Below are positions 47,556-59,600 of a DNA stretch of 61,619 nt, piece by piece. Source of the stretch: Rhizophlyctis rosea. Its lineage: Eukaryota > Chytridiomycota > Chytridiomycetes > Rhizophlyctidales > Rhizophlyctidaceae. The first letter of the stretch is position 1, and the number at the start of each line of letters is the position of its first letter. The stretch covers positions 2,820-64,438 of the forward strand of contig JADGJC010000240.1 in the NCBI GenBank assembly GCA_027596075.1. Reading direction: 5' to 3'. The notes below the pieces were generated by a model. It was not told the origin of the DNA. It did no database searches and worked only from the letters and a program-made list of their open reading frames with translations. The position numbers and the translations under genes are program-made.

Positions 47556-49035
47556 TGCCCGTAAGGCTGGTTATGCTGCACGTCAAGCGGGGTTATGTTC
47601 ACCATGCACTGCGAAGATGGAAGTTAGTTGTTGGGGACAACGTGGGAAAGCGTGTGGGAAAGTGCCTCAGTGAAATCAGAAAGGAGTGGGAGGACACGCG
47701 ATTGTGGCGCATGGCTGGATACACCACAAGCCATGCCGCCGCCATCATCTAGCCAGATGTCCTCAGCCTTCAGCCAGCAGACCACCCCTTCAACTCCTCC
47801 CTTTCCTCTCCACTTCTTTCTTTCGCCAAATTCACCGTTTACTTTAGCTTGTTGGATAGGTACTCAACTCTCCTTGTAACTCGCAATTCACTTCAAGCTT
47901 TGCAGATCGTCCAACGGCATACGACGCGGCTACCGCGTGGTGTCGTTGGTTGTGCAACCTTTTTGGCTTGCCACATACCACGGAGAGGTCGCCGGCCCCT
48001 CCTAGCTGTTAGGTTCCACTCTCAAGTGCGGCAGCGACAACAACTCGATCGAAGGGCGGAGCTCTTCCACTGCACAAACTCGGCGTGGAATCTCTTACCT
48101 TTGAACCAACTTCCAAGTTTACAGGATGTCCAGCGGGGACCGGCGCACTCCTGGTGCGTGGCTCCGTTGGTCGTGCAAGCTTTTTGCGTTGCCACATACC
48201 ATAGGGGGGTTGCCGGCCACCTTCGCTACCAGGGTCCACATCAAGCGGCGGCACCGATCGAGGATAGAGCTCTTTCACCGCAAGAACTAGGGTGGTGGAC
48301 CTTTCACCTCAAGACTCGTGGAATCTCTATCCTCTGACCAAGATCAAGACGTGGGTACGCGCCCACAATCAATGTACATAAACGTCCCTGCCCCATTCTT
48401 CTTTACTATTTTCTGTAACCCTTTCCTGTTGGCATGGCCTGCCGTCTGTATATTTAATGCATGTACACTGGGTAGGTGTAGATAGTCAAGATGCCAAGCA
48501 CAGTCTATGTACCCGGCGTTGGACCCAAAAGGGGCGACCTTTCTGCCATGTCATGGATAGTGGACAATCAGGCTTCCTGTACATATAAACTTCAACACGC
48601 CTTTTCACACTGGTTTTATCAGAGCGGTCGTTTTTGCCATGCAGTAAGCAAAGCAGTAAGCGTTTCACCCTTCATAACACAAGATAATTCAATATCTACC
48701 GACGGGTAAATTTGTCATTGGGCCACAGGCGTCACAATGATTCATAGGTTCCATACATCAGGACTCACTGAAATGGATGACAAGGCGAACAATAAACCGG
48801 TCATTGAGAAGATAGAATATGAGTGCCAGGAACACCTATTGACCAGAGTTCATTCCCTCATAGGTGGACGATGCTTCAGAGCAATCCGATGCAGTCAACA
48901 CCACCATTTAGGTAACAATCTTGGACCAAAGCTTTTAGTGCACCTTTGCTATCATGAAAGTGGCTACTGCATGGACTAACTCCCCCACCAACCACTCCAA
49001 CCGCCCTGCCCAACTTACCACCCACATCCCCACAG
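47556..49035. other. Intergenic spacer with diverged repeats
   Basis: About 1.5 kb after the RecQ start. It holds the tandem repeat at 47920-48330. The open frame across that repeat (47849-48337) changes reading phase between copies, so it is unlikely to be coding. A 5' exon of the following GPI-like gene may lie at its right end. Confidence 0.5.
47920..48330. repeat. Diverged tandem duplication, unit about 215 bp
   Basis: Copy 1 (about 47920-48115) and copy 2 (about 48135-48330) share blocks in the same order: CGTTGGT.GTGCAA, GCCACATACCA, GCCGGCC, CGATCGA with GAGCTCTT, and GTGGAATCTCT. Identity is partial, with small indels, implying an old duplication. Function unknown. Confidence 0.65.
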
Positions 49036-49416
49036 ATGGACCCCTTACTCAAACTCGACAGCCTCTACCCAGAACCCTGGACAGACGACGGCTGCCTCTC
49101 CTGCGGCACATACACCTTCTCCAACTCCCAGAACGCTTCCCAATTCATCTACCACTCCGACCATAACGGGTGGTTCACGGACGACGGTTCACTTGTCCTC
49201 ACGGGCACAAACACCACCTTGCACCGCGTCTATTCGTCCGAGTCGGATACGTGTCATTTTAACTATACGAAAACGTCGGAGGATACCACGCTTTTCAATA
49301 AGACGCGGTTGACGACGGGGACGAGGAGTGGGAGGAATGGCGCTTTGGGCATGTCGGCGAATGGTGTGGGAGTCGTTGTGGGAGGTTTGATTGCGTCGGT
49401 TTTCTCTGCCGTTTGA
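49036..49416 (+). CDS. 3' portion of a probable GPI-anchored glycoprotein
   Basis: The frame begins immediately after a good acceptor (ccccacag at 49028-49035), so it is probably a last exon even though its first codon is ATG. It encodes MDPLLKLDSLYPEPWTDDGC and four N-glycosylation sequons (NAS, NTT, NYT, NKT), with three Cys. The end is small residues then a hydrophobic stretch (SANGVGVVVGGLIASVFSAV), typical of a GPI-attachment signal. An upstream exon with a signal peptide is expected but I could not identify one in 48700-49020. No domain is recognised. Likely a cell-surface protein; if the ATG is the true start the protein would lack a signal peptide, which would contradict the glycosylation and anchor signs. 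Confidence 0.5.
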   Translation: MDPLLKLDSLYPEPWTDDGCLSCGTYTFSNSQNASQFIYHSDHNGWFTDDGSLVLTGTNTTLHRVYSSESDTCHFNYTKTSEDTTLFNKTRLTTGTRSGRNGALGMSANGVGVVVGGLIASVFSAV

Positions 49417-51341
49417 CACCGCCCAGGTTGGCATATTACACCGAGGGGCGCATCTCCGCCATCCAGACTTAGGCAGCAAAACAACTTACTTTCATGCACA
49501 TAAACAATGCCCTCCCACATGTAACATCATTGCTCTCTCGATCTTCACTTACCTACGTTGACTGCTTTGCGGCGCCTGCCACCATTGGCTTGCTTTGTAT
49601 GCCGCATGGTCAAAAAGAAAATTTTTTGAGCGGACGGAGACTTTCGTGTAGAGTCGCGGCAACAGCTCTACAAGACTTGCAATAGGCGATCCTGACACTG
49701 ATTGTCTTCATCAGCTGGCCCCGTCAGATTGATCCAGGCCGCTATGGCTACATGAATAGAATGGACGCAAAAAAAGCTGTCCTATCACATTTGATAGGTT
49801 TGATTATGTCGAGCATGCTGATGCCAAGGCATTGCTTAAGTTAAGGTGATATACAACAGTATAAGACATTGGTGACTTTTACCGTGAGATGAACAGGAAT
49901 CCCCGGTGTCCTTGTGAGGCTTGGTTATTCATCTTTCGCTTGTGATTGCTCCTTGGCCGAGACAGAGACGGCATGCCTATCACCATGTTTGCCGAACGAG
50001 GGTCAACGCCCATGATATTTTATGTCTCTGGGATCTTTTCTGTTGTTCCGTATTCCACAGGTGACAGGAGCAAACGCAATGGCTTGATTCGAATGCCAGA
50101 TGCGAGGACAAACCAACAACACTTGTCGAACTCCGATGAGCGCTATAGTGATTCACACGGAGAACTCTACCGCCTTTGTTTTTGCCATGAATTACCGACA
50201 TTTTTGCCATCCGACGGGAAGGGCTTGACAGCCAGGAGGTGGCAGGAGTGCCTCCTTCGGAACTGATTCCGAAATTGTGTCAACCTCCTCCATGTGGCAC
50301 TGCTCGTGTTGATGTGGCCAAACCACTGATGGTTGGTCTGATAAATACAGAGCACAGAGCGCGAGGGAAAAAAGGAATGCACCATCCTTTCCTGGCACAC
50401 GAACAACGGATCAGTCTGCCACTGACAAAGTCGTGCACGACACCACAAAGACATGTATTGCGGCTACTTTTGGCCAGCTTGAGTTGTATATTTTCTTATC
50501 GAGGATGTCATGGTATGATGGTACACGTTTCAGCTAAGTGATGGGAGGTATCCACCCTCATTTGTCTGATCGTAAATCACAGGTGGGTTGAGAGCTTCAA
50601 ATTTCGTGGAGCCCTGATGGTAGTCCATGAAAATGCACGATGGAAAATGCCTCCGTTAGGGTCCTTGAACTTTCCTACCGATCGATCGTTCCCGTGATTG
50701 GAGGGATTTCATCAACCTCTCTGATCTTCTTTAAGCAGAGGGTACTAAGCACGCGAGTGGCGGATCGTCCATAATCCATCCCCAGAAAACCCCAGATTGC
50801 GAATATCCCTATTAGTCAATCTAGGAGTGAAAGCAGATAACACCACGATGCCTCCGTCATCGGGAATAGCTTGTTGGGTGCTCCATTGATGCGCATTCCC
50901 TCAATGAACCCGTCAATAACACACGCTAGCGCCTTCCGGATGAAGGAACTGTTCCAAGGTCGAACCTTGCCCCACCGTTCATCACTGGCACCACTGGATT
51001 CAATATTTCAATCATAACCCTCGACGGTGCAAATCATACAATTTTCCATGGCCCATCCTCCGGTTCGCCGGAATGTTTGCGGAGGGCATAACATCTGACG
51101 ACACGCCCACTGTTTATAACACGCGACGACGAATATACGATAAACCCAAATTCTCTCCCATTCCAAGTTTTCGTTCTGTGGAGTACTTAACTCAGACCCA
51201 TTGAAATAAAGCTCCTCCTTCATAAAGACGTAATCAATTTGGCAACATTCTCGCCTCCCCCATTTTACGATCGACAACGCTGCGATCACCTTACCCAGTC
51301 ATCAACCAACATAGACCACTGCGTCAGCATATAATGGAGCC
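49417..51341. other. Long unassigned spacer
   Basis: 1.9 kb between two plus-strand genes. No motif-bearing frame or credible exon chain. Probably includes the promoter and leader of the hybrid kinase. Confidence 0.5.
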
Positions 51342-54300
51342 ATGGAACTTCCCCTAACTTCCTTTCGAGAGTCCACCTCTCATATCTCCCGCTCCCGCGC
51401 TGCGGGGGTAGGAACGCTCCGCTCCGGCTCGCGGTCCACACAATGCAATGTGCCACCAATGGAGTCGTTTGGCGTCCTCTCTAGCACGATTGGGAGCAGT
51501 CCACACGCGACCCTGAGAGATGGAACGGCGGGGAATACAAAGGCGGTAGCAAAGGAAGCGAAGCAGCAGACCTCTGCGTGGAGTAAAGGGTTGGCTGCTG
51601 CTGCTGCGGTTATGCTTCTGGTGCTGGGATGTGCTGTAGGTTTTCCCGGTCTTCGAGTGCGCCGTGTTGGGGTGATGTGGGTTCGGCAGCTCCAGTCAAT
51701 ACATACATCTAATGATCTTTGTTTTGACCTCTTTTGGTTTTCTTCTATGTGCGTACAGATCGCCATCCCCATCATGTTCTGGATGCAACGGGAAGATCGA
51801 AACTCATCGTTAACAAAGGCAACAGAACTTTGCAGGGCGGTCGCTTACAGTGTTTCTTCTCAGATTCAAGGTGTGGAATCTGAGAATTCAGCTTTTCCTT
51901 ATACGTAGAAGATGGTGCTGACGGTTACATCGTCGTTCAATTCTGTAGGTGCTCAAACCCTCATACAGGTGCGATGGAATGCCGATTAATGTGCGCTCTC
52001 AACTACTTACCAGGAGTCACACCAGTCTTATTCCTGGTACTTCTCAGCGTCATCGAACGTGACCGCGGACGACTACACTGAATTCGATAACGCCACCGAG
52101 TTATCCGACTTCCGTTGGAAGGTAACTTTCCCGTCCAGTATCCATTTCCTCCCCGCTCTCTCGGCCATTCGATCAACTCACCCACACCATCTCTGTACAT
52201 CCAGGTCGTCAATGTCGCATATGCCCGCTATGTACTTCAAATTGATCGCGCGGCATGGGAGAACGAATTTTACAATATCACCGAAATGACGGATCAAGAA
52301 AAACGCCAATTCCGCGCAAAGGGGGCACCAATGGCCAGACCCGCAGCGATCCGACCCGCGTATCTCCCGTATCAATACTTCGCAGTGCAGAACAGTCCAT
52401 GGAATGGGTACGATTTGTTGAGCGCTGATGAGGATCGGGCCTTGATGGAGGCGGCGATGGAAAGTGGGAAGTTGGTCTTTGACGTTCCTGTAGGTGTACT
52501 ACTCTGTGATCTTCATTTATTGTTCCGTCGTCAGATTTTGTTTCGTAATACAGTGGCTTCCTTGCTGTTTTGCATTTTGCAGAGATTCTACGGGTTTCGG
52601 GGAGTGACGAAAGTGAAATTTGCATTGCCGTGGTATGGGCAAGGACAAAATGATTCCACGGGAACGTTTCAGGGGATGTTCACGGGGTCGATGGACTTGG
52701 GCGCCTTGTTCAACATTTCTGTCATTGGTGAAGCCAAGAATGTGTTGAGCATCGACATATATGATTCTGCATTGCCCGACATGCATGTCTTTTGTTCAGA
52801 GTTGGTATCACTCCCTATCAATTTCAGGCTGTAATGACAGACTCACCAACAAATTTTGTAATCAATACTCAGGGCCTCAATTCAAGGTCTGCACAAATCC
52901 CCCGTCGGCGATATTCCCGTCCAAGCCGCCGGTCGAACATACATAGTAGCTTGCAAAGGCGACCTTCCTTCCTCCCTCGTCCCCTACATTTTCATCGTTG
53001 TCTCCATCCTGCTCTGGATAGGCGTATCCGTCATCTGCGGCAACATCCTTATGAGATTCCTTCGCGCCCGCGCCTATGCCCAACAAGCGTCTGAGCGCAT
53101 CGGTCTTCTTCGCACCAACGCCGAAGCTCTCTACAAATCAATCAGTGACCCAATTTTCAGTTTTGATACTCAGGGGTACATTGTGGACGCAAATGGGGAT
53201 GCGCTGCAAATCACAGGATACTGTAAGGAGGATTTGGAGAAGGGGAACATGCATATCGGGAGTGTGTTTCGTCATCTGAGGCTGAGGACTGATGAAGAGA
53301 ATGGGGTGTCGATCAAAATTGATATGGGCCGGAGGGAAAGTAAAGGATCCATTTATCCGTCTGCCGACAGTTCACATTCACATCCTTCGTTGTCACGCTC
53401 ATTTTTCAGCGGGGACGAGATCAAAGTTGGCTTGCAGGATGTGCAGGTGGTAAGGAAGGATGGAGTGGTACTGGATGCTGAGGCGAATTTCTCAACCTCC
53501 AAGCTGGAGAGTCATATGGTTCAGGTTGTTGTTTTTCGGGATGTTACTGAAAGGAGGGCTGCAGAACGACAACTCCATGAGGCGAAGGAGACGGCCGAGA
53601 AGGTGATGCAGGAGAAGACGAGTTTTTTGACTTTCATTTGCCATCAGCTGAGAAGTAAGCTTGCGCCTGCTTCGGTTGCTGAGCGTGTGCTCGAGTTGGT
53701 TCTCAATATTCCTGTTCTAACAACGCGATTTCATCAGATCCACTTCATGCAGTAGTAGGGTTATCGGACTTATTGCTCCTTGCGAGTGCGGACCGCAAAA
53801 TCATAATACCGGGAAGCCGAGTGGACATCTCCAGTGCCGACTTGGGTCAGAAACGATCCTTTCTGCATCCAGAACTGGTGGACAATCTTCGTTTTATATC
53901 AGATGGCGCACGGCTTATGCAGACTATTGTAAATGATGGTGAGTTCGACGTATCGTTCCACGCTTGAGCAACTGCTCTGTTGTCGAGGCGAACATTACTG
54001 ACTCATCATCCTTCATGCTTCAGTCTTGGACCTTCACAAACTCGAAACCCGCACCCTCCAAATGTCTCACATACCGCTGGATCTCGGCAACCTGTTAGAG
54101 AGCATTTGTCGATCACAACGAATATCTCACTCGTACCAAGATCCACATCTGACCCACTCCACATCGATGTCCACCATGCAACACCTCCAGAACACCAGCA
54201 GAAGAGGAAGCAAGGACTCTTACTTTGAACCGAGTGTCGCGAGAAGCGAATCGAAAGTTCGATTGAACTATGTGTTCGAAGATGGGAATGGAAGGAGCAG

Positions 54301-56122
54301 TGGCGCCCAGAGTTTCTCCAGTGGGAGTGTAGTTGGGTTGGGAGGAAAGATTGGAGACCGGAGATTTGAGGGTCCATTCGAAGTCTATGGGGACCCATTG
54401 AGATTGCAGCAGGTGTGTTTCCCCGCATTTGGACGAATTAGCACAGATATTGCCAAATTGCGGACTAACCAAAAAGCTCGTGATAGATCATGGCAAACCT
54501 AATTTCCCACAGCCTGCGACGAACCACTCAAGGCGTAATAACGATTAGAATACAGCCGCTGATCATGCCAAGGCCCAAACGTGCACATGGAGAAGATGGA
54601 GGAAATACATTGAAGGGAGAGAGTGATGCCCAGGAGGCGCTGATACGATTTGAGGTGGAAGATACCGGGGTTCCAATACCCATGGAAAGTTTGCCAACAT
54701 TATTTCAGAGTTATAGTCAAGCCAATGCTACCGTTGGTGAGTAATTGAAGCGGCCTGCATTCTCTCTTCCTTGCGGAAGTTGATTGTTGCTTGATATCAT
54801 GTAGGGTCTAGATTCGCGGGCAGTGGCCTAGGCCTCAGCATTGTACGCACCATAGTGGAGATGATGGGAGGCAAAGTCCACATTGTGAGCACTGACACCG
54901 GCACCCGCATTTGGTTCGATGTTTGGATGGACGTGGTGGATCCCCGCTTGAGGCAGCGGTCTCAACGCTCTCTTACCGAAGTAGCGGAGGAAGACCATTC
55001 CACCGAAATCGCCAGCAGCCCCCGTTACGACTCCACGGACGGTTGGGAAAGTCCTAGTAGTCCTCGTCCTTGGCCACACAGCGGTCCCAACCCAGTTTCC
55101 AATGCGACGCTCCTATCATCTCGCCAAACCCCAGAACTGACATCGGGCGCCGCTACACCGCCCTTATTGCCATCAGAGGTGGAAGCGCTGAAGGCTAGAG
55201 ATAGACCGAGAAGATTGTCAAGATCAATGAGTAGTCTCCTCCAAGCACCGTTAAGAGATTCACCAACTCCCAGCGCACTCCCCTCCCCAATCGGCAACAC
55301 AACAACCACATCAGAACCACTAAGCCCATCCTCCACATCCACATCCACCTCCACGCCCACAACCATCCCAACACCCACACCCGCGCTCTCCTCCCCCGCC
55401 AACCCCGCCCCTCAAGGCCACCCAAGCGGCGCAACCCCAACCAGCTCTTTCGAATTCTCTCTCGAATCCCGCCTCCCATCCTCCAGCCGGCTCGTGTCAA
55501 CTTCCACGCTCGCCAAATCCAGCGGACCATCAAGTGCACCACCGAAGAAATTGGGCAAATCAACCGGCATGCACCCAACACTAGGTCGTCCAGTGCGGGT
55601 ATTGGTAGTGGAAGACAACCACCTCATCCAACGGATGACGCAGAAGATGTTGATGAGTGCTGGGTTTGAAGTTTTGGTTGCGAGTGACGGGAAGGAGGCG
55701 TTGGGGATATTCGAGGAGAGGAGTGTGGAGTGGTTTGATGTTTGTTTGATGGTATGTGATGCGTGTGCCCCACTGATTGTCAACCATCCTGTTAGCTGAT
55801 CTGCTGCGCTCCAATGTGATCTGTAGGATTTATGCATGCCGGTGATGGACGGCATGGAATGCATCACGGAGATACGTAAACGAGGTTGGACCTTACCTGT
55901 CGTGGCTCTTACAGCAAATGCTACTGATGCGTACGTTTGCACCTGCTTTCTCTAATTTGCTCCGATTATCCAATTGTCGCTCATACGTCATTGTTTCCTA
56001 GAGATCGCACCAAATGCCTCGAAAACGGCTTCAACTACTTTGTCGGCAAACCGTTTCAACTGCCAGCTTTGTTGTCATTTTTGAAAAGTATATTTACCCC
56101 GCCTCCCAGTGAGACACCGTAG
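51342..56122 (+). CDS. CHASE-domain hybrid histidine kinase
   Basis: Multi-exon gene from ATG 51342 to TAG 56120-56122. After a Ser-rich cytosolic leader comes a membrane helix (GLAAAAAVMLLVLGCA joined to IAIPIMFW). An extracellular CHASE domain follows: NVAYARYV, FAVQNSPWNGYDLLSADEDR, LMEAAMESGKLVFDVP and FRGVTKVKFALPWY, the same layout as plant cytokinin receptors. A second helix (VPYIFIVVSILLWIGVSVIC) precedes a PAS domain (ALYKSISDPIFSFDTQGYIV). The HisKA H-box, spliced at 53655/53739, reads CHQLRNPLHAVVGLSDLL. The HATPase has an N-box NLISHSLRRTT (altered), DTGVPIP, LFQSYSQAN and GSGLGLSIV. A Ser/Thr/Pro-rich linker of about 200 residues leads to a receiver domain: VLVVEDN, phospho-acceptor Asp in LMDLCMPVMDG, Lys in VGKPFQLP. 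It senses an outside ligand and relays phosphate towards a phosphotransfer protein. The 20-nt microexon 51949-51968 is needed to keep frame. Confidence 0.88.
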
Positions 56123-56660
56123 TTTGGGGGGATGAGCACGGTTCAATTTCCTGCTCCCTAAATGCTGTTCGCCGGGGTGGAATTAGATCAACCTCCCTAA
56201 ATAGTCATCATGCAACTTTCATTTTAACCCACGATATTTTGTATAGCTCACTCCATTGTCAGTTGTGTCCTTTTGTTTTGTGTATATATGCATGTATGTA
56301 TGTTCAATCGGATTGTTGACCAAAGCATTCTTGACCTTCGAGTTGACTGGGGACCGCCATAATAACATGCACTTGGCATTGTAGCATGGACAAACCCCTT
56401 CTATCAAAAGCAAAACCTCCGAAATTAACCCCCACGCCAAATGCACCTACAAAACCATCATGTACATATCTTACATTGAAAAGTTAGGTGAACGAGGGTA
56501 CTCCTGAACAAAAAGTACTACCATCAAACGCAACTATCTACTCAGAAAATACTATATACGCAAACTACTAATCGTCAAGAGACGGCTAGGCTAAGTAATG
56601 CAACCAACTTCCCACACTGCCTCAGAAAGCTATTAACCACTATCAAGATTCCTTCCGACG
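56123..56660. other. Convergent 3' spacer
   Basis: 538 bp between the stops of the kinase (+) and Vip1 (-). AT-rich with tgtatatatgcatgtatgtatg near 56280; nothing coding. Confidence 0.5.
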
Positions 56661-59600
56661 CTACTTCTCTCCCTCCTCCTCCCCAACCTCAATCTTCGGC
56701 GCCAAAAACTTCAACGCATCGCTCAAATCACAGTGATCCGTGATCCATCTGTCATAACAAAAAAGACAACAAACAATCAGCACAAACATTGCAGCAACCC
56801 TACCACATGAAAAAGAAGAGCCATCCTCAAAACCTTAAAAGCAAAATCTCTCACCTCCTAGGCGCAACACTCAAAGAATGCCGACTATCCAAATGCGTAT
56901 CAATCAAATTCGGATCATGCGCTCCAGGACTAAACCCAATCCTCAACGAATACTCTCTCGCCTCCGGATCCTCATTCATCAACCCCCCATTCCGTTCATG
57001 AAGCTCAAACGTTATTTGCGTCAGATCTGAGGATCCAGAAAACAGTGAGTTAGAAAAGTAGCAGGTGAACTCAAGATGAACTACAAAGCGCGCGTGCATC
57101 CGCAATAGAGGGGCGCAAGATAAATTTCCCCAAAGCCATCGTTAATGAAGTTGTCCACACTCAATTGAAAAAACCAAAAACCAAAAGCCAAAACGCCACA
57201 TAAGAATACTCACAATCCAACTCCGGCACCCCCCCAACCTGCACCTTAGTCGGCAACCCACACAACAAAACCGTATTAAGCAACGCAATAACCTTACTCT
57301 CCTTCGTGAAATACAACCTCGTACTTGGCCCCCTATTACTCCTCGCGCTCTGCAAATCCTGTACCAGCGTATTAAGCAACACCAAAGACGTCTCGACAGA
57401 TATCTGAAGTTTCTCTTCGCTGTCGAGTCCGTACTCGTTAGGCGCGACAAAGTCGAAGAGACGTTTGGAGTTTATGTAGAGGCGTTTGAGGAGGGAGCGG
57501 GTGTGGGTTGGGTCGGTGAAGATTGCTATTCGGGGGAGGGGGGGTTTGGTTTGAGTGAGTGAGAGTATGGTGGATGATATGACGGGCAGCGCCCTTCCAT
57601 TGCTCACAGTGAACCGTAATCCTACGATCTCCCATCAACGAAGCAAAAATAAGCACAAACCTACCATCCAAAAACTTCCGATTATGTAACAAATCATATT
57701 TCAACGAATCATACAACTCCGAAACTTTCGACGGATCGAACTTCTCCGGCTCCACATCGCAGAAATCCTTGAAGAGCTTCTCCCACCGTTCCTAAACACC
57801 AACAACAGCGCTGTGAGCAAGGCATGAGAGGCTACCACCCCACCCCAGCCAAAAACAAAACAAAAAAGCCCCTAAACAAACCTTAAACAACCCCGGCGTC
57901 TCCTGACAACACCACCGATTCTGCAACCCCTCCACATCCCTCCCCCGAAAATTATCCCTCATAACCTCCCTCAACGTCCCCATCAACTCAATCAACTCCC
58001 TCAAACACTCACTAGGCTCAACCCCATCCTTTAAACTCCCCCGTAACCCCTCCGGAACCTCCGCCGGACTCTTCGGGTTTATAATCGCCTGCAACCTATT
58101 CTTGATATTCTCCATAGGCTCTTTCGCCGCATTCGAGTCGTCCAGCATTTCTTTTGATACGACTGCGTAGTTTTCTGGTAGGGAGTCTACGCCGAGGAAG
58201 GCGCGGCAAAAGATGTCGGCGGTAGCAAGGACGCGTCGTTCGGACGACGTATAAACTTTAACATCCTCCAACAACTCCTTCGAAACAATCAATAAATCCT
58301 TCCTCAAATTCTCCCCCAAGTCTTTACTCTGATGCAACCCTCCATGCGTGAACTCCCCACCCCACTTAACAATAACCTGCACCTTCTCCAACGTCTTATC
58401 CTTCTTATTGAATATCGGTTTCGTCTGCGCTTTGGTGCCGAGGAGGGAGGATTTGGCGTCGAGGATCATGCGGAGTTGTTCGAGGGATGTTTGGTCTTCG
58501 ATCTTTTCGGAGAGGGCCGTGCGGCAGGCGGTTGAGACGAGGGCGAGTTGGTCTTCGCCTTTGAAGACGATTTCTTCTTTTTTGCCGTTGAGGAGGGACA
58601 TGAAGGGTTGGGTGGTGAAGATGAACTGTGTGGTGGGGCGTGTAAGATTGGATACTTCCTATTGATATTAGCACTGGGTTCGCAAGGGTATTACCTTGAC
58701 TTTCTGCTTTGGCGTCCGATCCCCATGCCGCAACACCGACAAAAACGCCTTCAATTTCCACTGATTCTCAATGCTAGGTTCCTTGGTCAACGTTCCTGGC
58801 GCCTTCCTCGCCGTCTCAAGGAAGATATCTCGCATAATCTCAGCGCATTTATCATAGTACTGGGGATTGCCCTTCACGAACGACCAGCCATTGACATCAA
58901 TGACATAAGACCGTCCATTCGCCCGCAACAAGTCGAATCCACAGATAGTTTGACCGAATGCACGACTGACACGACGAGCCATTTCTTTCTCTTCGTCGGT
59001 GAGTTGGGTTACGTATCGAACTTCTTTGCCTTCTGGGTTTCGTTTCACGACTCCGTCTACTACTGGGGACCTGCCATGTTGGGATCAGCACCGCGGAAGA
59101 ATAACCATGTTCTGTCCATGCCTACTTCCTAGTCTCCGCGTGGGCGTATTTGTCACCAATGGTGTAAACTTTGACGTCCTCCGCATTATCCACCTGCATG
59201 AACTCCTCATAGATATATGACGCGTCTGTCCGGATTACGGAATCTTCTGGAAAGAATTCGCTTGACTTGTTTCCAACCTGGGAAGGCCCACATAAGTACA
59301 GGCGACATCCACAGCCTCTGGCGTGCCTTCAATAAACCATTTCACACCTTCCGGAACAATCGCCGCACTCCACCTCCCGCCGATTTGGGATAATAAATAT
59401 GGACATTATGGTCCTCACCCGACACAGGCTTCTCCACAAAAGGCTTCTTCATAGTCTCTGTACCAACTCTAATGGTGTCGTCGTCCACCATCTCTGCATG
59501 AGCTAACGGTAGTTTACCGGGAAGCTCAGCTCCGAGCCTTCTTAGACGCGCTTGAATATCTGGAGTCATGTCCGGTTCATCACCCTGATGTGTCATGAGC

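Noticed and set aside
47849..48337. 162-codon plus-strand frame across the tandem repeat.
   Set aside because: The two repeat copies are read in different phases, so the protein does not conserve the repeat.
49946..50266. 106-codon plus-strand frame in the long spacer before the hybrid kinase.
   Set aside because: No motif and the start is a non-ATG codon context; judged random.
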